In this document: positions 1-5,743 of the stretch, piece by piece | Position numbering within the stretch: the first letter of the stretch is position 1 | Layout: every line of letters starts with the position of its first letter | Assembly (NCBI GenBank): GCA_945928335.1 | Contig: CAMENK010000032.1 | Span: 1 to 7,435, forward strand | Direction of reading: 5' to 3' | Origin: an uncultured Bacillota bacterium | GTDB lineage: Bacteria > Bacillota_I > Bacilli_A > RF39 > UBA660 | DNA: 7,435 nucleotides | Made by a program: the position numbers and the translations under genes | Notes under the pieces: model-generated | Seen by the model: only the letters and a program-made list of their open reading frames with translations | Databases searched by the model: none | Told to the model about the DNA's origin: nothing

Positions 1-1
1 A

Positions 2-373
2 GCAGAAGGAAAAGACATCTATTCAGTAGCGCCAGGTATAGTTAGTACAATTCAAAGATGGGGTTGTGGAGGAAACGTTGTGTTTATTTATCATAATATA
101 AATGGTACTAAATATACATCAGTTTATATGCATTTATTGGATGTACAAGTAAACACAGGAGATGTTGTAACTGCAAACACTATAATAGGACACATGGGAG
201 GATATTCAACAAGCACTGCGCATGGAGGATATGACTCTTGTACGACAGGCGCTCACCTTCATTTAACTATTTCTTGGGGACATGTTACTGCAGCAAATTA
301 TCGTTCATCACTAATCGATCCAGCATCAGTAATTTATTTTCCTGGTGGATGGTTTTATTCACGAAATTGGTAA
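2..373 (+). CDS. M23-family (LytM-type) metallopeptidase, C-terminal part
   Basis: This is the last 123 residues of a gene whose 5' end lies before the window; the frame is open from base 2 to the TAA at 371-373. The first possible start inside the window (GTG at 80) falls in the middle of the fold, so it is not the true start. The reading frame shows the M23 barrel: an IYSVAPGIV strand, then YMHLL, a GDVV...IIGHMGG turn and the HLHL motif (254-265), whose second His is the usual zinc ligand and first His the usual catalytic one. The upstream HxxxD zinc motif is outside the window. M23 enzymes cut peptidoglycan cross-bridges outside the cell, so a signal peptide or membrane anchor is expected upstream. 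Two Cys, at 65-67 and 239-241, lie in glycine-rich loops and could form a disulfide. The loop before HLHL (about GGYSTSTAHGGYDSC) is longer than in simple LytM proteins. Substrate specificity cannot be told. Confidence 0.88.
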   Translation, partial: AEGKDIYSVAPGIVSTIQRWGCGGNVVFIYHNINGTKYTSVYMHLLDVQVNTGDVVTANTIIGHMGGYSTSTAHGGYDSCTTGAHLHLTISWGHVTAANYRSSLIDPASVIYFPGGWFYSRNW

Positions 374-374
374 A

Positions 375-402
375 GGCTTTACAAAAGTAAAGCTCTTTTT
401 TT
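375..402 (+). terminator. Rho-independent terminator of the M23 peptidase gene
   Basis: The perfect 7-bp arms GCTTTAC (376-382) and GTAAAGC (387-393) enclose an AAAA loop. The stem can extend by one G-U pair and is followed by a run of seven T (396-402). It begins one base after the stop codon and separates the peptidase from whiA. Confidence 0.88.
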
Positions 403-415
403 CTAAATAGATACA

Positions 416-424
416 TGTTATAAT
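416..424 (+). promoter_or_regulatory. Extended -10 promoter of whiA
   Basis: The sequence TG-T-TATAAT (416-424) is a consensus extended -10 element. At the usual spacing the -35 position falls in the T-run of the upstream terminator and does not resemble TTGACA, which fits an extended -10 promoter that needs no -35. Transcription would start near 430-432, just before or at the AAGGAGG ribosome binding site (434-440), giving a leader of only about 15 nt. Confidence 0.72.
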
Positions 425-445
425 TTAAAAAAGAAGGAGGTATAT

Positions 446-1375
446 ATGTCATTTACTACAAATATAAAAAATGAGATATTAAATATTGAATACCCACAAA
501 CAGAATTAATAGCTGAATTATCTGCAATAATAAATATAGATGCAAAAATTGATAAAGAAACATTTAGCTTATATACAGAAAATATCGGAGTATCAAGAAG
601 AATCTATAAACTAATAAAATCTTTATTTAACCAAAAAATAGAAATAACAACAGAACAAATAAACAGATTAAATAAAAATTATATGGTAAATATATTAGTA
701 AAAGATAAAAACTATAAAATATTAAAATCTCTAAGTATATTAGATGATAACAATAAAAGAAAATATATACCTGAAGAATATATAATAGACGGATTAGAAG
801 AAAAAAAAGCATATTTAAGAGGAGCATTTCTAATCTGTGGTAGTGTAAATGATCCTAAAACAAGCAGATACCATCTAGAATTCATAATAGATAATAAAAA
901 AATAGCAGACTTCATAAATAAGTTATTAAATGAACTAAACTTTAAAAGCAAAGTATTAAAAAGAGAAAAACATTACATGGTTTATTTAAAAGAATCAGAG
1001 AGAATAAGTGATTTTATAAAATTATTAAATGCATATAATAGTTTATTTTATTATGAAGATATTAGAATATATAGAGACCATAAAAATATGACTAACAGAC
1101 TAAACAATTGTGAACAAGCAAATATTGATAAAATAGTATTTTCGTCTAATGAACAATTGGAAAACATAAAAAAATTAAAAGAAATATATGATTTTGATTT
1201 ACTAGATGATAAAATAAAAGAAATATGTGTCTACAAAGAAAAATATCCAGAAAGTTCTATGGGTGAATTAGCTAATATAATCAGTATTGAAACGGGTACT
1301 ACAATAACTAAGAGTGGTATTAACCATAGATTTAGAAAAATAAAAGAAATGGTTTCAAAAAAAATAAATCTTTAG
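446..1375 (+). CDS. whiA: WhiA-family DNA-binding protein (probable sporulation/cell-division regulator)
   Basis: The 309-residue product matches WhiA along its whole length (the B. subtilis protein is about 316 residues). It opens with MSFTTNIKNEI and AELSAIINI, has the LAGLIDADG-homing-endonuclease-like core with YLRGAFLICGSVNDPKTSRYHLE (123-145), then YYEDIRIYRD (202-211) and NRLNNCEQAN (217-226). It ends in the helix-turn-helix segment TKSGINHRFRKIKEM (288-302). WhiA binds DNA and lacks nuclease activity. In Streptomyces it controls sporulation septation; in Bacillus it affects division and chromosome segregation, with the mechanism not settled. A strong AAGGAGG site lies 5 nt before the ATG. 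The usual partners rapZ, yvcK and crh are not next to it here, and a peptidase precedes it instead. The product contains no Trp. The UAG stop lies inside the terminator stem. Confidence 0.96.
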   Translation: MSFTTNIKNEILNIEYPQTELIAELSAIINIDAKIDKETFSLYTENIGVSRRIYKLIKSLFNQKIEITTEQINRLNKNYMVNILVKDKNYKILKSLSILDDNNKRKYIPEEYIIDGLEEKKAYLRGAFLICGSVNDPKTSRYHLEFIIDNKKIADFINKLLNELNFKSKVLKREKHYMVYLKESERISDFIKLLNAYNSLFYYEDIRIYRDHKNMTNRLNNCEQANIDKIVFSSNEQLENIKKLKEIYDFDLLDDKIKEICVYKEKYPESSMGELANIISIETGTTITKSGINHRFRKIKEMVSKKINL

Positions 1376-1397
1376 AAATAAACATCTAAAGATTTTT
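1357..1397. terminator. Shared bidirectional terminator between whiA and clpP
   Basis: The perfect 11-bp arms AAATCTTTAGA (1366-1376) and TCTAAAGATTT (1385-1395) enclose an 8-nt loop. On the plus strand the stem runs into T residues to 1397. On the minus strand the flank 1365-1357 reads as T-rich, with eight consecutive T. One hairpin therefore serves both convergent genes. The whiA TAG stop (1373-1375) is within the left arm, and clpP stops at 1400. Confidence 0.82.
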
Positions 1398-1399
1398 AA

Positions 1400-1966
1400 T
1401 TATAATATTTTATCTATAATTCCATACTCTAGTGCTTCATCACTATCCATAAAATAATCTCTTTCAGTATCTACTTCAATCTTTTTTAAAGATTTGCCTG
1501 TATTATCAGAAAGAATCTTATTTAATTTTTTCTTTAACTTAATAATTCTCTCTGCTACTATTTTAATTTCTGTAGCTTGTCCTTGTACTCCACCAAGTGG
1601 CTGATGAATCATAACTTCCCCATTCTTTAAACTAATTCTTTTTCCTTTTGTCCCACTTGACAAAAGAAAAGCTGCCATACTTGCACACATTCCCACACAA
1701 ATAGTAGAAACATCACTTTCAATAAAATTCATAGTATCATAAATAGCCATTCCAGCAGTAATGCTACCCCCAGGACTATTTATATAAAGATAAATATCAT
1801 CATGGCTAATACCATCTAAGTATAATAGTTCAGAAACAACAATATTACTAACCTCATCAGTTATTTCACCACTCAAAAAAATAATCCTATCTTTTAAAAG
1901 TCTACTATATAAATCATAATATTTCTCTCTACCATTTTCCTCTATAGCAATAGTTGGTATAATCAT
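1400..1966 (-). CDS. clpP: ATP-dependent Clp protease proteolytic subunit ClpP
   Basis: The 188-residue product is a canonical ClpP, the serine protease subunit that forms a double-heptamer chamber and degrades proteins fed by Clp ATPases such as ClpX or ClpC in the cytoplasm. It shows YDLYSRLLKDRIIFL (18-31), YINSPGGSITAGMAIYDTM (61-79) with the oxyanion region, GMCASMAAFLLSSGTKGKR (92-110) with catalytic Ser96, MIHQPLGG (119-126) with His121, and DTERDYFM (166-173) with Asp170. The family's C-terminal tail past DKIL is absent, so the protein ends a few residues earlier than B. subtilis ClpP. A GAGGTGA site (minus strand, 1977-1971) lies 4 nt before the ATG. The gene is monocistronic, faces whiA tail-to-tail and is divergent from the nucleoside kinase gene. 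No Clp ATPase gene is in the window. Confidence 0.97.
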   Translation of the reverse strand: MIIPTIAIEENGREKYYDLYSRLLKDRIIFLSGEITDEVSNIVVSELLYLDGISHDDIYLYINSPGGSITAGMAIYDTMNFIESDVSTICVGMCASMAAFLLSSGTKGKRISLKNGEVMIHQPLGGVQGQATEIKIVAERIIKLKKKLNKILSDNTGKSLKKIEVDTERDYFMDSDEALEYGIIDKIL

Positions 1967-2028
1967 TTTTTCACCTCAATATATATTAGTCAAAAATAAA
2001 GATTTTTATACAAAGAATAATAAATATA

Positions 2029-2037
2029 TGATAGAAT
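2029..2037 (+). promoter_or_regulatory. Probable extended -10 promoter of the nucleoside kinase-gap unit
   Basis: The sequence TG-A-TAGAAT (2029-2037) matches an extended -10 with one mismatch in the hexamer. A second candidate, TATAAT at 2043-2048, is consensus in sequence but sits too near the ribosome binding site to leave a normal leader. No good -35 is seen for either. This lies in the 96-bp region shared with the divergent clpP gene, for which I could not place a convincing promoter. Confidence 0.45.
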
Positions 2038-2062
2038 ATATATATAATAAGGGTGTGAATAT

Positions 2063-3709
2063 ATGAAAGAGAATATAATAATAGATATTATAGGACATGA
2101 TAAAGTCTTATTTAAAGAAGGAGGTACTATAGAAGAACTTTTAAAAAAAATAGATGCTCCTAAAAACATAATCGCGGGAATAGTAAATAATGAAATAGTT
2201 GAATTAAGTTATCAACTAAAAGAAGATACATCAATTACTTTAATAAGTACTAACGATAGGCAAGGTGCTAAAATATATAGAAATGGTTTAAAATTTTTAT
2301 ATATAACAGCTATAAAAGAATTATATGGAAATGGAACTGATGTGAGATTAAGACATAGTTTAGACAAAGGAATATATACAACAATTGATATGGAACTAAA
2401 TTCTAAAGTAATTGAAGACATCAAAAATAAAATGAATGAACTTGTAGAAAAAGACTTATTAATAGAAAAAGTAGCAACAAGTAGAAAAGAAGCAATAAAA
2501 TATTTTGAAAGTATAAATGAAACAGAAAAAGTTAATCTATATAAACAAATGACTAATGAATTCGTAACACTTTATTCTTTACTTGATTATTATAACTTTT
2601 TCTTTAGCCCAATGCCGATTTCTACAGGAATTTTAAAAGATTTTGATTTAACTTTAACTAAAGATAATGCTGTAATACTAGAATATCCTGATACAAGTGG
2701 ATCTATTCCTAAATATAACCATATGGAAAAAGTATTAAATGTATTTACGTCTTATCGTTCTTGGTCAGATAAGTTAAATGTTAATTATGTATCAGATGTT
2801 AACAATGTTGTAATAAAAGGAAAAATAAAAGAATTTATACAACTAAATGAAATAAAACAAAATGAAGATTTAAGTAAAATAGCAAATGAAATAGAAAAAA
2901 ACTTAGAAAATATAAAACTAGTTTTAATAGCAGGACCTTCGTCATCAGGTAAAACTACAACAAGTAAGAAATTATCATTATATTTAAAAAACAAAGGCAT
3001 AAATCCATTTGTAATATCTACAGATGATTATTTTAAAGATAGAAAAGATACTCCAAAAAATGAAAAAGGAGAATATGAATATGATATATTAGAAGCATTA
3101 GATATAGATCTATTTAATGAACAAATAACAAAATTATTAAATAATGAAAAAGTAGTAATACCTACGTATAATTTTATAACTGGTGAGAAAGAATATAAAA
3201 ATAAAGAGATTTCTCTAGAAGGAAGAGATTTAATAATAATTGAAGGAATACATACTCTAAATGAAGAACTTACTAAAAGTATTCCAAGAAAAAATAAATT
3301 TAAAATATATATAAGTCCATTTACACCACTAGGATTAGACAGACATAATCATGTATCTACTGTAGATTTAAGACTAATTAGAAGATTAGTAAGAGACTAT
3401 AGAACACGTGGTTATAGTGGAGCAGATACATTAAAAAATTGGCCTATAGTGAGAAAAAGTGAAGAAAAATATATATTTCCATATCAAAAAGAAGCAGATG
3501 TTGTGCTAAATACAGCTTTAATATATGAATTAGGGATACTAAAAACTTATGCGATTCCAATCTTACAAGATGTAAGTTATAAAGACAATTACTATATGGA
3601 AGCAAAAAGAATAATAAACTTTCTAAAATATTTTTTAGATATACCTGTAGACACATTGCCTAACACAGCACTATTAAGAGAATTTGTTGGTGGAGGATAT
3701 TTTGAATAA
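2063..3709 (+). CDS. Nucleoside kinase (uridine kinase-like) with N-terminal TGS/ThrRS-like region
   Basis: The 548-residue product has three parts. Residues 1-65 look like a TGS (ubiquitin-like) domain, with TIEELLKKIDAP and IVNNEIVELSYQL. Residues about 70-245 resemble the threonyl-tRNA synthetase N-terminal/SAD-like region, with RHSLDKGIYTTID (97-109). Residues 285-548 are a uridine-kinase/phosphoribulokinase P-loop domain: Walker A GPSSSGKTT (291-299), STDDYF (319-324, substrate-side Asp pair), a Walker B-like strand LIIIEGIH (390-397) and an Arg-rich lid RRLVRDYRTRGYSG (440-453). The family is known as the TGS-containing nucleoside kinases of Firmicutes and Thermotoga. They phosphorylate a nucleoside with ATP or GTP, but the exact substrate cannot be read from sequence. 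The ATG at 2063 follows AAGGGTG (2049-2055) at 7 nt. The gene ends 16 nt before gap with no terminator between them, so the two are probably co-transcribed. Confidence 0.9.
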   Translation: MKENIIIDIIGHDKVLFKEGGTIEELLKKIDAPKNIIAGIVNNEIVELSYQLKEDTSITLISTNDRQGAKIYRNGLKFLYITAIKELYGNGTDVRLRHSLDKGIYTTIDMELNSKVIEDIKNKMNELVEKDLLIEKVATSRKEAIKYFESINETEKVNLYKQMTNEFVTLYSLLDYYNFFFSPMPISTGILKDFDLTLTKDNAVILEYPDTSGSIPKYNHMEKVLNVFTSYRSWSDKLNVNYVSDVNNVVIKGKIKEFIQLNEIKQNEDLSKIANEIEKNLENIKLVLIAGPSSSGKTTTSKKLSLYLKNKGINPFVISTDDYFKDRKDTPKNEKGEYEYDILEALDIDLFNEQITKLLNNEKVVIPTYNFITGEKEYKNKEISLEGRDLIIIEGIHTLNEELTKSIPRKNKFKIYISPFTPLGLDRHNHVSTVDLRLIRRLVRDYRTRGYSGADTLKNWPIVRKSEEKYIFPYQKEADVVLNTALIYELGILKTYAIPILQDVSYKDNYYMEAKRIINFLKYFLDIPVDTLPNTALLREFVGGGYFE

Positions 3710-3725
3710 AGAGAGGAAAAATAAT

Positions 3726-4724
3726 ATGATAAGAGTAGCAATTAACGGTTTTGGAAGAATAGGAAGATGTGCTTTAAGACAAATGAGCGAAATGGACAAT
3801 GTAAAAGTTGTAGCAATAAATGATTTATCAGATCCATTAACATTAGCATATCTTTATAAATATGATTCAGTACATAGAACATCTAGTCAAAAAGTTGGAT
3901 ATGAAGATGATAAAATAGTAGTTAAAGATGAAGAAATAAAAATATTCAAAGAAAGCGATCCTAATAATCTACCATGGAAAGAATTAGATATAGATGTTGT
4001 ACTCGAATGCACAGGTGTATTTACTTCAAGTGAAAAATCACAAGCGCATATAAATGCAGGTGCAAAAAAAGTCATAATTAGTGCACCTTCAAAAGATGAA
4101 ACTAAAACTATTGTATTTGGAGTAAATGAAGACATTTTAACAAATGAAGATCAAATAATAAGTGCCGCATCATGTACAACGAATTGTCTTGGTCCAGTAC
4201 TAAATTTACTAAATAAAAATTATCAAGTAATAAGTGGTTTTATGTCAACAGTACACGCTATGACAAATGACCAAGAAACTTTAGATATTACACATAAAAA
4301 AGGAATCGAAAGTCGTCGTGGAAGAGCAGCTAGCTTAAATATTGTACCTACTTCTACTGGAGCAGCATCTCAAATAGGAAAAGTAATACCAGAACTAAAT
4401 GGTAAACTAGATGGAACAGCCTATAGGGTACCAGTTGGTGATGGATCAGCTTTAGATTTAATAGTATTGGTTAAAGAAAAAGTTACTAGTGAAGAAATAA
4501 ATAAAATGTTTAAAGAAAATCAAAGTGAAACAATAAAAATAGTAAATGCTCCACTAGTTAGCAGTGACATAATAGGATGTACTGAAGGAGCCGTAGTTGA
4601 TTCACTTCTAACAAAAGCAATTAACTTAGAAGAAGGAACAATGATAAAAGTATCAGCCTGGTATGACAATGAATGGGGCTATACTAGTCAAATGTTAAGA
4701 ACAATGGAATATTGGTTGAAATAA
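3726..4724 (+). CDS. gap: Glyceraldehyde-3-phosphate dehydrogenase, NAD-type
   Basis: The product is 332 residues, the normal family length. It converts glyceraldehyde 3-phosphate, NAD+ and phosphate to 1,3-bisphosphoglycerate in glycolysis. The Rossmann motif INGFGRIGR is at 6-14. IND at 31-33 places an Asp at the adenosine-ribose site, which favours NAD. The active site is SAASCTTNCLGP with catalytic Cys150, and the base is His177 in STVHAMTNDQ. The C-terminus has SAWYDNEWGYTSQM (310-323). I chose the ATG at 3726, which starts directly with MIRVAINGFG and follows AGAGGA (3712-3717). The frame is open further upstream to a TTG at 3684, but that would overlap the kinase gene and add 14 residues foreign to the family. 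It is the second gene of the kinase-gap unit; no cggR-type repressor is seen. Confidence 0.97.
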   Translation: MIRVAINGFGRIGRCALRQMSEMDNVKVVAINDLSDPLTLAYLYKYDSVHRTSSQKVGYEDDKIVVKDEEIKIFKESDPNNLPWKELDIDVVLECTGVFTSSEKSQAHINAGAKKVIISAPSKDETKTIVFGVNEDILTNEDQIISAASCTTNCLGPVLNLLNKNYQVISGFMSTVHAMTNDQETLDITHKKGIESRRGRAASLNIVPTSTGAASQIGKVIPELNGKLDGTAYRVPVGDGSALDLIVLVKEKVTSEEINKMFKENQSETIKIVNAPLVSSDIIGCTEGAVVDSLLTKAINLEEGTMIKVSAWYDNEWGYTSQMLRTMEYWLK

Positions 4725-4749
4725 GCTAAAATAATTGGCTTATTTTTTT
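4719..4749 (+). terminator. Rho-independent terminator of gap
   Basis: The arms AAATAAGC (4719-4726) and GCTTATTT (4738-4745) pair fully. The stem extends inward by one G-U and two A-U pairs to 11 bp around an AATAA loop, and a run of seven T ends at 4749. The gap stop codon TAA (4722-4724) is inside the left arm. It insulates the accessory gene downstream and pgk from gap transcription. Confidence 0.86.
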
Positions 4750-4771
4750 ACTAAAATATTTAACAAAAATA

Positions 4772-4822
4772 TCTAATGAAGAAATAAAAAATTTAATATA
4801 TACCATAAGAGGAAAACAAGTA
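4772..4822 (+). other. In-frame ORF6N coding remnant upstream of the first ATG
   Basis: The frame of the ORF6N gene is open back to a TAA at 4727-4729. The codons just before the ATG at 4823 read NEEIKNLIYTIRGKQV. From memory of the family, IKNLIYTIRGKQV is the conserved N-terminal segment of ORF6N proteins, so this stretch looks like former or unusual coding sequence. No ATG, GTG or TTG occurs in this frame between the stop at 4727 and 4823. The only in-frame candidates are ATT at 4742, ATA at 4769, 4784, 4796 and 4805, none with a clear Shine-Dalgarno site. Confidence 0.7.
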
Positions 4823-5599
4823 ATGTTGGATAGTGATGTGGCAATGCTATATAATTATGAAACTAAAAAAGTTAATCAAGCAGTAAAAAGAAATATAGAG
4901 GGGTTCCCAGAAAGATTTTGTTTTCAATTGACAGCAGAAGAGTATTCTAATTTAAGGTCACAAATTGTGACCTTAAACAAAAATACTATATATCAAAGCA
5001 CTGAAAGTTCTTCTCTGAGACAGCAAATTGCAACTTCCAATGAAAATATTGGAAGAGGCAAGCATCGTAAATATCGGCCATATGTTTTTACTGAACAAGG
5101 TATAGCGATGTTATCCGGTTTACTTAAAAATTATTTAGCAATTCAAGTAAGTATAAATATAATGGATGCATTTGTAGAAATGAGAAAATTTTTAATGCTT
5201 AATGGACAAATATATGAAAGATTAACAAATGTAGAATATAAATTATTAGAACATGATAAAAAATTTGATATGGTTTTTAACCAACTACAACTTGAAGAAA
5301 ATATCAAGCAAAGAGTATTTTTTGAAGGTCAAATATATGATGCGTATATTGATGATAGTGTTTTGAAGATGTTAACTAAAAAGAAAAATAATGTAGAAGT
5401 AGCTATTTTAACATCTAACAAAAGTAATATTCAAAATATAGATATTCAAAAATTTAATAAAGAATATCCCATATTAAAAGTAGCTAAAACAAATAAATTT
5501 CATGATAGATTTATTGTAATAGATAATACAGAAATGTATCATTTGGGAGCTTCAATAAAAGATTTGGGTAAAAAATGTTTTGGAATAAATAAGATATAA
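4823..5599 (+). CDS. ORF6N (KilA-N-type) DNA-binding protein with PLD-like C-terminus, probably damaged
   Basis: The 258-residue frame belongs to the ORF6N group, related to the KilA-N DNA-binding domain of phages and large DNA viruses and common as solitary genes in bacterial accessory DNA. The ORF6N part (1-125) has MLDSDVAMLYNYETKKVNQAV, RFCFQLTAEEY (31-41), YVFTEQGIAMLSG (87-99) and IMDAFVEMRKF (113-123). A probable coiled coil (about 128-165) follows, then FFEGQIYDAY (166-175) and FHDRFIVID (226-234), an HxRx4D motif of phospholipase-D-like type, and HLGASIKDLGKKCFG (240-254). Three oddities suggest decay: the conserved start lies upstream of the first ATG; about 20 residues seem deleted between DAY (173-175) and IDDSVLK (176-182); and in-frame tail-like codons follow the stop. 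AAGAGGA (4807-4813) could still drive translation from 4823. Use of CGG, CTG and CAG codons differs from the neighbours and fits transfer. Role in the cell is unknown. Confidence 0.82.
   Translation: MLDSDVAMLYNYETKKVNQAVKRNIEGFPERFCFQLTAEEYSNLRSQIVTLNKNTIYQSTESSSLRQQIATSNENIGRGKHRKYRPYVFTEQGIAMLSGLLKNYLAIQVSINIMDAFVEMRKFLMLNGQIYERLTNVEYKLLEHDKKFDMVFNQLQLEENIKQRVFFEGQIYDAYIDDSVLKMLTKKKNNVEVAILTSNKSNIQNIDIQKFNKEYPILKVAKTNKFHDRFIVIDNTEMYHLGASIKDLGKKCFGINKI
4946..5050 (+). repeat. Diverged 21-codon tandem repeat inside the ORF6N gene
   Basis: Unit 1 (4946-5008) starts SNLRSQIVTLNKN and unit 2 (from 5009) starts SSLRQQIATSNEN. The two are 63 nt apart and in frame. The protein pattern is SxLRxQIxTxNxN, and roughly two thirds of aligned bases agree over the first 42 nt. 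As I recall, most family members have one such unit between the domain halves, so this gene has one extra. Confidence 0.68.
4951..4977. repeat. 27-nt near-perfect palindrome inside the ORF6N gene
   Basis: The arms TTTAAGGTCACAA (4951-4963) and TTGTGACCTTAAA (4965-4977) are exact reverse complements, 13 bp each, around a single central A. The palindrome encodes the LRSQIVTL part of repeat unit 1. It has no T-run, so it is not a terminator. It could be an operator, a cruciform-prone site, or a by-product of the coding sequence. Confidence 0.85.
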
Positions 5600-5635
5600 G
5601 ATATAAAAATTATAGAAAAAATTATAAATTTATAA
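5600..5635 (+). other. In-frame tail-like sequence after the ORF6N stop codon
   Basis: Directly after the TAA at 5597-5599 the same frame reads DIKIIEKIINL before a TAA at 5633-5635. Family members that I recall continue past this point with an acidic, helical tail (of the type KMDIDALEML), so this stretch looks like a former C-terminus cut off by a one-codon change to TAA. Chance similarity is possible in such AT-rich DNA. Confidence 0.45.
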
Positions 5636-5694
5636 AAATTGTACTAATTTTATCATCAACCATTTTTATCATTAGAATATTTATATTTGCTCTA

Positions 5695-5726
5695 TTGAAT
5701 AATATAATAAAATATAATAATATAAT
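5695..5726 (+). promoter_or_regulatory. Probable promoter region of the 175-aa protein gene
   Basis: The sequence TTGAAT (5695-5700) is a fair -35. Three exact TATAAT hexamers follow, at 5703-5708, 5713-5718 and 5721-5726. None sits at exactly 17 bp; the hexamer at 17 bp is TAATAT (5718-5723). Which is used cannot be decided. The rest of 5636-5743 holds AT-rich DNA with no gene that I can support. Confidence 0.5.
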
Positions 5727-5743
5727 ATTAAGGAGGGTTAGTT

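Noticed and set aside
80..373. A complete 97-aa gene starting at GTG 80
   Set aside because: The frame is open and M23-like upstream to base 2, and the GTG lies inside a conserved strand, so the gene is simply cut by the window edge.
2063..2910. A threonyl-tRNA synthetase fragment
   Set aside because: The TGS and SAD-like N-terminus resembles ThrRS, but the same frame continues into a complete P-loop kinase domain and lacks the class II synthetase core.
3684..3725. A longer GAPDH starting at TTG 3684
   Set aside because: It would overlap the kinase gene by 26 nt and add 14 residues before the canonical MIRVAINGFG start, which has its own ribosome binding site.
2063..4724. Mycoplasma genetic code (TGA read as Trp)
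   Set aside because: Trp residues in the kinase, GAPDH and PGK are encoded by TGG and no in-frame TGA interrupts the genes, which is unlike AT-rich mollicutes using code 4.
5600..5743. A small gene, riboswitch or CRISPR-like repeats between the ORF6N gene and the 175-aa gene
   Set aside because: Only AT-rich sequence, short chance palindromes such as TATAAATTTATA (5623-5634) and promoter-like hexamers are present; no start with ribosome binding site, structured aptamer or regular repeat spacing.
4725..5743. An insertion sequence or prophage around the ORF6N gene
   Set aside because: No transposase, integrase, terminal inverted repeats or target-site duplication could be found; a lone ORF6N gene is not enough for a prophage call.
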